Below are positions 43,670 to 49,045 of a stretch of 49,045 nt of DNA, one piece after another (position 1 is the first letter of the stretch; each line of letters starts with the position of its first letter). The position numbers were made by a program, and so were the translations under genes. This stretch comes from an uncultured Bacilli bacterium. GTDB taxonomy: Bacteria; Bacillota_I; Bacilli_A; RF39; UBA660. The notes beneath the pieces are model-generated. The model ran no database searches. It was given only the letters and a program-made list of their open reading frames with translations, and was not told where the DNA came from. The DNA lies in the NCBI GenBank assembly GCA_934167885.1, contig CAKPMB010000012.1, positions 1 to 49,045 on the forward strand, in the 5' to 3' direction.

Positions 43670-43771
43670 TTATTAAAACTTAAAAAATTCTAAAGAAAAA
43701 GAATATCGTATGGTGTTAACAAATAAAAGATTAAAAAGAAATAAATGAGAGAATAACCATGGGTGATGAGA

Positions 43772-44227
43772 ATGAATTTTAATTTAAAATATATAAGAGA
43801 TAAAAACAATTTAACACAACGACAAATGGCTAAAATTCTTAATATTAGTGCTGCCAATTATAATTATTTTGAAACCCAAGAACGTGTTATAACTCTATAT
43901 CATTTAAACAATCTTTGTAATAAGTTCAAGGTAAGTATGGATTTTGTCCTTGGTCTTAGTGATAAAAATATTACACCAAAAGAAACATATTATCTAGATA
44001 GCAAATTAATTGGTGAAAGATTGAAAAGTATAAGAAAAAGTAAAGGTCTAACACAAGAAGGAATGGCCAAACTATTAAATACATCACAATCAACAATAAG
44101 TTCCTATGAGCATGGTAAAACATTAATACTAACCGCCTTTTTATATGAAACATGCAAAAGATTAAATGTTAGTGCCGACTATATAAGTGGTAGAAGCAAT
44201 ATTATAAAAATACATAATAGTAATTAA
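43772..44227 (+). CDS. Regulator with two tandem XRE helix-turn-helix domains
   Basis: 151 aa made of two XRE-type domains (residues ~5-62 and ~77-140). Each has the LTQ.xMAKxLNxS..xxxxYE pattern (LTQRQMAKILNISAANYNYF; LTQEGMAKLLNTSQSTISSY) and ends in a similar DFVLGLSDK / DYISGRSN tail. So the gene came from an internal duplication. The start at 43772 is preceded by GGTGATG at good spacing; two earlier starts nine bases upstream are less well placed. It is divergent from the ATPase gene, so it may regulate it; this is only positional. Confidence 0.85.
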   Translation: MNFNLKYIRDKNNLTQRQMAKILNISAANYNYFETQERVITLYHLNNLCNKFKVSMDFVLGLSDKNITPKETYYLDSKLIGERLKSIRKSKGLTQEGMAKLLNTSQSTISSYEHGKTLILTAFLYETCKRLNVSADYISGRSNIIKIHNSN

Positions 44228-44250
44228 TTTAGTTACTATTTTTATTTTGA
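44216..44250 (+). terminator. Terminator after the double-XRE gene
   Basis: A perfect 8-bp stem (AATAGTAA / TTACTATT, 9-base loop) followed by TTTATTTT on the plus strand. The stem includes the stop codons of both convergent genes, and it may act weakly on the minus strand too. Confidence 0.75.
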
Positions 44251-44759
44251 ATTTTTTTATACTTCTCTTCTATTTTAATTTTATTTCTAACAAGCACAAT
44301 ATCCTCTTTCAAAGTCCAAATAGTTAACAATTGCCAAATACTCATAAACATCCAAAGAAATTCATACACCTTATCAAAGGAAAAAAACCTTTTAATTAAC
44401 AAAGTAAACAAAGAGAAAACAAATAATAACAAATACCCTATTCTATCAATCATTAAAATCTTTTTAGGATAATTTTTAAAATGCATATAAAGAATAATTA
44501 AAACAATACTAAGTTCTAAAAGCAAATTGACAAAGACAACATGTTCAGTTAAAACAAATGAAAATAATATTAAAATAAGACCAATTTTATCAAAAAGATA
44601 ATCTATAAATGAAATATTATTTTTATGACGAATGAAAACAATTAATTCTAATAAAATAAATATAAATAATATAAATATAGAAAGATAGAAATTATATTTT
44701 CTAAATACCAAATATAAAAAAATAAAAATAACTTTTAATAAATTCACTAATTTTTTCAT
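44229..44759 (-). CDS. Uncharacterised multi-pass membrane protein
   Basis: 176 aa, about five membrane segments, and a basic C-terminal tail (KIKIEEKYKKIQNKN). No family is recognised with confidence. The segment NNISFIDYLFDKIGLILIL resembles the D-x3-D end of the CDP-alcohol phosphatidyltransferase motif (FIDPIADKLL in PgsA), but the first half of the motif (DG..AR) is missing. It could be a degenerate relative. It converges with the double-XRE gene, from which it is one base away. Confidence 0.65.
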   Translation of the reverse strand: MKKLVNLLKVIFIFLYLVFRKYNFYLSIFILFIFILLELIVFIRHKNNISFIDYLFDKIGLILILFSFVLTEHVVFVNLLLELSIVLIILYMHFKNYPKKILMIDRIGYLLLFVFSLFTLLIKRFFSFDKVYEFLWMFMSIWQLLTIWTLKEDIVLVRNKIKIEEKYKKIQNKNSN

Positions 44760-44808
44760 TTTTTCCTCTTTTAAAGATTATCATAATCCTAAAAGTCAGT
44801 CAAACAAT

Positions 44809-44838
44809 TTGTAAATAATAAATTTAAATATTATAATA
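44809..44838 (+). promoter_or_regulatory. Promoter of the DUF192 gene
   Basis: TTGTAA (44809-44814), 18-bp spacer, TATAAT (44833-44838), 13 bases before the start codon, which is itself preceded by GAGGTAAT. Confidence 0.75.
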
Positions 44839-44851
44839 AATTTGAGGTAAT

Positions 44852-45181
44852 ATGATAGTAACAATAAATAATAAAAAAATATCTTTAAAAACTGCTGACA
44901 ATTTTAAAACAAGGTTTATAGGATTAATGGGGAAAAAAAAGATAGAAAATGGCTTGATTTTCTATAATTGTTCTAGTATTCACACTTTTTTTATGAAAGA
45001 TAATATTGATATTGTCTTTTTAGATAAAAATTTAAAAATCATACAATTATATAAAAATGTTAAAAAGAATAAAATTATAATAGAAATAAAAGCTAAACAT
45101 ACTCTTGAATTGCCTAAAGGATATATTGAATATTTAAGCTTACAAATGAATGAAACACTAAATCAACTTATTAAGTTATAA
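44852..45181 (+). CDS. DUF192 family protein
   Basis: 109 aa covering a whole DUF192 domain: RFIGLMGKKKIENGLIFYNC, the conserved HTFFMKDNIDIVFLDKNLKI and the end ELPKGYIEYLSL. Members are often secreted, but this one has no signal peptide. Its function is unknown. It has a strong SigA promoter and ribosome site, and is on the plus strand between minus-strand genes, so it is transcribed alone. Confidence 0.88.
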   Translation: MIVTINNKKISLKTADNFKTRFIGLMGKKKIENGLIFYNCSSIHTFFMKDNIDIVFLDKNLKIIQLYKNVKKNKIIIEIKAKHTLELPKGYIEYLSLQMNETLNQLIKL

Positions 45182-45207
45182 AAAAACTGCTGAAAATATC
45201 AACAGTT
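45179..45207 (-). terminator. Terminator after the VirB2-like small gene
   Basis: A 9-bp stem with one T-G pair (AACTGTTGA / TCAGCAGTT, 5-base loop) followed by seven Ts on the minus strand, nine bases after the stop at 45216. It overlaps the stop codon of the convergent DUF192 gene. Confidence 0.85.
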
Positions 45208-45215
45208 AATCACTT

Positions 45216-45599
45216 CTATTTAAAACCTTTTATACATTGTCTTGCTTCGTCACTTGCGACAAAAGTAAAGACTAAATTAACTAAATCTGGAATAAAGAAA
45301 ATAACTACGGCCATAATAGCTCGTTTTGTAAAATTCTTTTTGGCTTTATCTATACCATCTTTTGAATCTGAAAAAACAACTTTACTGAAATCTAATGTCG
45401 TCATTACTAATAAGATGATTGGTGCTGCATATTTAATATATCTAAATAGACTTTGTAATTCTTTATATAAATTCAAAAAAGCACTAGAATTACAATTAAA
45501 AGCCGTATCTAACATATTAATTTCTTTAGCATCAACAGAAACGATTCCAAAGATGGCTACAAACATAATAGCAAACAATAAAATATCTTTTTTCTTCAT
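45216..45599 (-). CDS. Small secreted two-span membrane protein, VirB2/TrbC-like layout
   Basis: 127 aa. N-terminal signal peptide (KKKDILLFAIMFVAIFGIVSVDA, cleavage expected after Ala), a short loop with a Cys, then two hydrophobic helices (YIKYAAPIILLVMTTLDF and RAIMAVVIFFIPDLVNLVF) separated by a basic loop (SKDGIDKAKKNFTKR). A Cys also lies close to the C-terminus (RQCIKGFK), and the two Cys could pair. This layout recalls VirB2/TrbC pilins, but I see no other conjugation gene. It is 45 bp downstream of lon, likely in the same transcript. Confidence 0.6.
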   Translation of the reverse strand: MKKKDILLFAIMFVAIFGIVSVDAKEINMLDTAFNCNSSAFLNLYKELQSLFRYIKYAAPIILLVMTTLDFSKVVFSDSKDGIDKAKKNFTKRAIMAVVIFFIPDLVNLVFTFVASDEARQCIKGFK

Positions 45600-45644
45600 T
45601 CAAATCACCAACAAATATATAATAGCATACTTTATTAAAAATAA

Positions 45645-47930
45645 CTACACATTTTTATCAAATAAATCACGATATATTTCTTTATAATTTTCAACAAATT
45701 TAATTGTTAATTTATCTGAATATAAATCTTTATATTCAATTATTTCATTGTAATTATCTTTAGGAACGAACATTGTTTTTATATTATTCGTAAGAGATGC
45801 AATTATTTTTTCTTTCATACCACCAACTGGTAAAATTCTTCCAGAAAGTGTTATTTCACCAGTCATCGCAATATCATTACTTATTTTTATTTTTTTAATT
45901 AAACTAATAATAGATGTTACAATGGTAACACCAGCGGATGGTCCATCTTTTTTAATACCACCACTTGGAAGATGAACATGATAGTCAAATTCATTTAATA
46001 ATTCAAAGCGAATATTGAAAAGCTGGGTATGACTTTTTAAATAAGAATAAGCGATATCAATAGACTCTTCAATCATATTACCTAGAAGACCAGTTGTTTT
46101 AACTTGTCCCCTACCTTTAAATGAAACCGTTTCTACTTTAACAATTTCGCCACCATAAGGAGTATAACTAATACCATTAACACACCCTACAACATTCTCA
46201 TAATTTTCCATATAATCATATTTAGGATGACCTAAATATTTTTCAATATGGCTACTTAAATCATTATGCTCATTGTTTATTAAATTATTATAAATAAGTT
46301 TTCGACATAACTTACGAATAAGACGCTCTAATTCACGAACACCACTTTCTTTTGTCCATTTTCTAATTATCATGCTGATTTCTTCATCACTTAAAGTAAA
46401 ATCATCAAATTCATACTCACGTCTTATTTTAGGAATAATATAGTCTCTTGCAATATTTATTTTTTCTTCTTGGGTATAACTATGTAATTCAATTATTTCT
46501 AAACGGTCTTTTAATTCATTAGGAATTTTTTCGGTATAATTGGCCGTCAAAATAAACATAACTTTGGATAAATCAAATTCTTCTTCAACAAAATGATCAA
46601 TGAATTTATCGTTTTGTTCTTTATCTAAAACATCCAACAGACTACTCGCTGGATCACCTTTAATATCTTTGGTCATTTTATCTATTTCATCAATAATAAA
46701 AACAGGATTATTAACAGCAGCTTTTCTAAGTCCTGTGATGATTTTTCCAGGGGCTGCCCCAACATAGGCTCTACGATGTCCAGTAATTTCAGCCGCATCA
46801 TTTATACCACCAACGGATATCTTGACACATTTACGATTTAGAGCAACACTTATCGCTTTAGCAATGGATGTCTTACCAACACCCGGTGGACCAACTAAAC
46901 ACAAAATAGGACTACACCGATCATTGGTATGTTCACGGGTGGCAATATATTCAAGAATTCGCAACTTAGTTTCATCTAAACCATAGTGACTTTCATCAAG
47001 TTTTTTGCGAATATCATTAATATCTTCGTTGTCTTTAGTAAACACATTCCAAGGAAGACTAAAAAGTGTGTCAATATAATTGCGAATAATCCCTGTTTCT
47101 GGAGAATTCTCATTACATAAACGATAACGATTAATTTCTTCATTCAAACGTTTTTTAACATTAATTGGACAATCAAAATCACGTAATTTATTTTCATATT
47201 CATCATAAATAGAAAGTTCATTTAAACCAAGTTCTTGATTAATAACTTTCATTTTTTCTTTCAAAATATACTCTTTTTGATTCTCTTCTAATTTTTTTTC
47301 AACTCGTTCATCTAAACTTTTTTCGTAATCTAAAAGTGATAATTCATATTTTAAATCATCAATCAACATTTCAACACGAATGGAAGCATCCGTTTCTTCG
47401 ATGTATTTAACTTTACGCACGAAAGCCATAGGAACAAAAGCGATGATTATATCGGTAAGTTTGCTAACGATATTTATATCTTCAATCTGTGATAAAATAC
47501 TATTACCTATTCCCTTTTTACTTTCTAAATATTCATTAAACAAATTTTTCAATGTTTTAGTGCTGGCAAGCTCTGAAATTGGTGATAGTGGTTTGTCATC
47601 AATTTTAGAAACACTAGCATCATATATACCATTTTCTTCATTATATGTGTTAACTTTAACACGATTTATACCGCGTAATGAAACTTTCATCATACCATTA
47701 GGCATATCTATTTTAAACTTGACTTGAGCGACAATACCTATTTTTGATAAAGTGTCTTTATTAAAGTTATTTTCTTTGGAGATTACTACTAACAAATGGC
47801 CATCAAAATAATTCTCGGCAAGTGAAATTACTTTTTTGTCATTAATATTATCGAATTCTAATTTGATTTCAGTATAGGGAAATAATACAACGTCATTAAC
47901 TACTAAAACAGGCAAATTAGTTTTTAACAT
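45645..47930 (-). CDS. lon: ATP-dependent protease Lon
   Basis: 761 aa, full length. N-terminal LonA substrate-binding domain (LPVLVVNDVVLFPYTEIKL), a coiled middle part, AAA+ ATPase with Walker A CLVGPPGVGKTS (~345-353), Walker B NPVFIIDEIDK and a sensor/arginine region. The protease domain has the catalytic Ser in KDGPSAGVT (~662) and Lys about 43 residues later. It degrades damaged and regulatory proteins. Start 47930 follows GGGAGG by six bases. The promoter has no CIRCE, so it is outside the HrcA circuit. Confidence 0.97.
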   Translation of the reverse strand: MLKTNLPVLVVNDVVLFPYTEIKLEFDNINDKKVISLAENYFDGHLLVVISKENNFNKDTLSKIGIVAQVKFKIDMPNGMMKVSLRGINRVKVNTYNEENGIYDASVSKIDDKPLSPISELASTKTLKNLFNEYLESKKGIGNSILSQIEDINIVSKLTDIIIAFVPMAFVRKVKYIEETDASIRVEMLIDDLKYELSLLDYEKSLDERVEKKLEENQKEYILKEKMKVINQELGLNELSIYDEYENKLRDFDCPINVKKRLNEEINRYRLCNENSPETGIIRNYIDTLFSLPWNVFTKDNEDINDIRKKLDESHYGLDETKLRILEYIATREHTNDRCSPILCLVGPPGVGKTSIAKAISVALNRKCVKISVGGINDAAEITGHRRAYVGAAPGKIITGLRKAAVNNPVFIIDEIDKMTKDIKGDPASSLLDVLDKEQNDKFIDHFVEEEFDLSKVMFILTANYTEKIPNELKDRLEIIELHSYTQEEKINIARDYIIPKIRREYEFDDFTLSDEEISMIIRKWTKESGVRELERLIRKLCRKLIYNNLINNEHNDLSSHIEKYLGHPKYDYMENYENVVGCVNGISYTPYGGEIVKVETVSFKGRGQVKTTGLLGNMIEESIDIAYSYLKSHTQLFNIRFELLNEFDYHVHLPSGGIKKDGPSAGVTIVTSIISLIKKIKISNDIAMTGEITLSGRILPVGGMKEKIIASLTNNIKTMFVPKDNYNEIIEYKDLYSDKLTIKFVENYKEIYRDLFDKNV

Positions 47931-47954
47931 AGCAAACCTCCCTTTGTGTTTTTT

Positions 47955-47983
47955 ATTATAGTTTTCTAAGTGTTAAAAAACAA
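47955..47983 (-). promoter_or_regulatory. Promoter of lon
   Basis: TTGTTT (47978-47983), 17-bp spacer, TATAAT (47955-47960) on the minus strand, upstream of the strong GGGAGG ribosome site. The 47984-48063 stretch is A/T-rich and shows nothing else clear. Confidence 0.75.
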
Positions 47984-48063
47984 CATTTTTACATCTTTAT
48001 TTACATTAAAAAAAGTGTTGAAAAACATCATAAAAAAAAAGAAAAAAATTTTATAAAAATCCC

Positions 48064-48092
48064 TTGCTTTTATTAATGTGGTTTGCTATAAT
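48064..48092 (+). promoter_or_regulatory. Promoter of the tRNA-Cys/tRNA-Gly unit
   Basis: TTGCTT (48064-48069), 17-bp spacer, TATAAT (48087-48092), 11 bases before the tRNA-Cys 5' end. A TGC just before TATAAT gives an extended -10. Confidence 0.9.
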
Positions 48093-48103
48093 GAATCTTG
48101 CGT

Positions 48104-48177
48104 GGGGTCATAGCCAAGTGGTAAGGCGTGGGACTGCAACTCCCTGAGCGGCGGTTCAAATCCGTCTGGCCCCTCCA
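48104..48177 (+). tRNA. tRNA-Cys (GCA)
   Basis: 74 nt cloverleaf. Acceptor arm GGGGTCA / TGGCCCC with one T-G pair, D arm GCC..GGC, anticodon stem GGGA / TCCC around CTGCAAC giving anticodon GCA, T arm GGCGGTTCAAATCCGTC. The CCA end is encoded. Confidence 0.97.
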
Positions 48178-48185
48178 ACGTTAGT

Positions 48186-48260
48186 GCAGATGTAGTTTAG
48201 TGGCTCGAATATGGCCTTGCCAAGGCTAGGACGCGGGTTCGATTCCCGTCATCTGCTCCA
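48186..48260 (+). tRNA. tRNA-Gly (GCC)
   Basis: 75 nt cloverleaf, eight bases after tRNA-Cys. Acceptor arm GCAGATG / CATCTGC, anticodon loop TTGCCAA giving GCC, T arm GCGGGTTCGATTCCCGT. The CCA end is encoded. Co-transcribed with tRNA-Cys. Confidence 0.97.
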
Positions 48261-48301
48261 TAAGATAAAATCGTCGCACCAATGTGACGTTAATGATTAA
48301 G

Positions 48302-48326
48302 TCAACTAGTAATAGTTGATTTTTTT
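48302..48326 (+). terminator. Terminator of the tRNA unit
   Basis: A perfect 7-bp stem (TCAACTA / TAGTTGA, loop GTAA) followed by seven Ts, about 40 bases after tRNA-Gly. Another 7-bp hairpin with a G-T pair (48272-48289) lies between. Confidence 0.92.
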
Positions 48327-48353
48327 GTGCTGTATAATTGTAAATGATGTGAT

Positions 48354-48514
48354 ATGATTAAAATAATAAAAAAGAAAATCAATATGAGTGTTGAATCAAA
48401 TAAGTATGATAAGTATTGTAAGAAATAACAAAACAAGCCGAAGACATAAAAACTAATCTTAATAATTTTGATAAAGATATTCAAAAAGAAAAAGACAATT
48501 CTAGAAATTTATAA
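48354..48514 (+). pseudogene. Probable frameshifted small helical ORF
   Basis: Reading from 48354 or 48384 gives MSVESNKYDKYCKK and a stop at 48428. If one base is added near 48420, the frame continues as EITKQAEDIKTNLNNFDKDI and on to a TAA at 48514. That gives a charged, helical, coherent C-terminus. So this looks like a small gene (about 43-53 aa) broken by a one-base deletion, ending just before a bidirectional hairpin. No clear ribosome site is visible, and no family is recognised. A chance ORF is possible. Confidence 0.4.
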
Positions 48515-48553
48515 AATAATGACAGTATTTTATAGCACCGTCATTATTTTTTT
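48515..48553. terminator. Bidirectional hairpin between the broken small ORF and the HEPN-like gene
   Basis: A perfect 9-bp stem (AATAATGAC / GTCATTATT, 16-base loop) followed by TTTTT on the plus strand, and by TTTAT on the minus strand. It overlaps the stop codon of the minus-strand gene at 48544. Confidence 0.7.
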
Positions 48554-49044
48554 GATATATGTTGTGAAATAATATTAGCTATTGCTTCTTGATACATATG
48601 CTCCATACTATTATTAACATCAATATCCTTTCCAAAAATTATTTTTGAAAAGTTATTCATAGTATTCATAATATTATTAAGTGTTGTTTTATCAACAATA
48701 GTTTCAAGTTCTTTAAAAAAATCATCCATATTATATTTATCTTTTGAATCACCTAATTCAATTGATTTTGTTATATCAAGTAATTGTTGAGGTGAAGCAC
48801 TACATAAAATTTTTATACTCTTATTATCACTATGATCGGTTTGATCATATAAAATTAAACTACCATTTTTGTTAACATAATAATTACCATGTTCAACAGA
48901 ATTTCTTATAGATGATATAATTAATTGATTTCCATTACCTATAGAATTCATAATTGAAGTATAAAATTCAGCATAAATATCCATCAATGAATGTCTAAAA
49001 CTTTCACTTGGATTGTTGTAGTATGCTTCAATTCTGGTGTCCAT
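48544..49044 (-). CDS. Possible HEPN-domain protein (may be cut by the right edge)
   Basis: 166 aa visible; the first ATG lies at the window edge, so the protein may begin further upstream. It is soluble and helical. SSIRNSVEHGNYYVNKNGSL carries R-x4-H (RNSVEH), the ribonuclease motif of HEPN domains, in the usual IRNxxxHGNY setting, followed by a beta hairpin (SLILYDQTD). HEPN RNases act as toxins, abortive-infection or CRISPR effectors. The exact family is not recognised. The upstream context is outside the window, so an antitoxin partner cannot be assessed. Confidence 0.55.
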   Translation of the reverse strand: MDTRIEAYYNNPSESFRHSLMDIYAEFYTSIMNSIGNGNQLIISSIRNSVEHGNYYVNKNGSLILYDQTDHSDNKSIKILCSASPQQLLDITKSIELGDSKDKYNMDDFFKELETIVDKTTLNNIMNTMNNFSKIIFGKDIDVNNSMEHMYQEAIANIISQHISKK

Positions 49045-49045
49045 C

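Noticed and set aside
43627..43771. Riboswitch in the region between the Ca2+ ATPase and double-XRE genes
   Set aside because: Only a simple promoter is visible; no conserved aptamer-like stems.
48302..48484. Minus-strand 60-aa hydrophobic reading frame after the tRNA genes
   Set aside because: It starts only with TTG, has no ribosome site, and runs through the tRNA terminator.

Overview
This window comes from a low-GC Bacillota-type bacterium, probably an uncultured gut or host-associated Bacilli/Mollicutes-related lineage; that placement is an inference. It is very AT-rich and uses the standard code (Trp is TGG, and TGA is used as a stop). It has a CIRCE-controlled hrcA-grpE-dnaK-dnaJ cluster, a dnaG-rpoD-trmK cluster, and a radC-mreC-mreD-spoIVFA-spoIVFB run in the order known from Bacillus subtilis. 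Most genes lie on the minus strand. Many transcription units end in clear hairpin plus T-run terminators.

Layout. 1-2901: a large surface protein gene flanked by two nearly identical 136-bp cassettes, each with a run of ten Cs (Gs in the reading direction of the gene). 2925-5215: a divergent DXS-like enzyme behind a flavodoxin. 5228-9656: one probable operon coding for a SpoIIB-like SPOR protein, RadC, MreC, MreD, a SpoIVFA-like and a SpoIVFB-like protein, and a membrane-anchored thioredoxin-like protein. 9703-13259: dnaG-rpoD-trmK. 13287-23421: about 10 kb of three very large surface proteins, one signal-anchored (about 1,875 aa) and two tandemly duplicated giant proteins with type IV prepilin N-termini. 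They share interchangeable Ig-like and Cys-rich modules. 23421-29891: dnaJ, pepF, dnaK, grpE and hrcA, with two CIRCE operators around a consensus promoter. 29917-31850: a membrane-anchored protein with Ig-like domains and a papain/C39-like C-terminus. 31948-35293: plus-strand genes for a SpoVB/MurJ-like flippase, a possible ADP-ribosyltransferase-fold protein and an unknown helical protein. 35301-39787: a MarR regulator with a heterodimeric ABC exporter. 39877-43669: a membrane-anchored XRE regulator, a holin-like protein and a P-type Ca2+ ATPase. 43772-45599: a double-HTH regulator, an unknown membrane protein, a DUF192 protein and a small VirB2-like membrane protein. 45645-48326: lon, then tRNA-Cys and tRNA-Gly. 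48354-49045: a frameshifted small ORF and a possible HEPN protein cut by the right edge.

How the genes work together. The housekeeping blocks cover replication initiation, transcription, proteostasis (HrcA regulon, Lon, PepF) and cell-envelope shape and lipid-linked precursor transport (MreC/D, SPOR, flippase). The rest is devoted to the cell surface: modular adhesin-like proteins with internal repeats, tandem duplication, shared modules and a possible phase-variable promoter cassette. The strongest candidates for something undescribed are this surface-protein diversification locus, the homopolymer-bearing cassettes, the ART-like/helical gene pair and the HEPN-like gene at the right edge.
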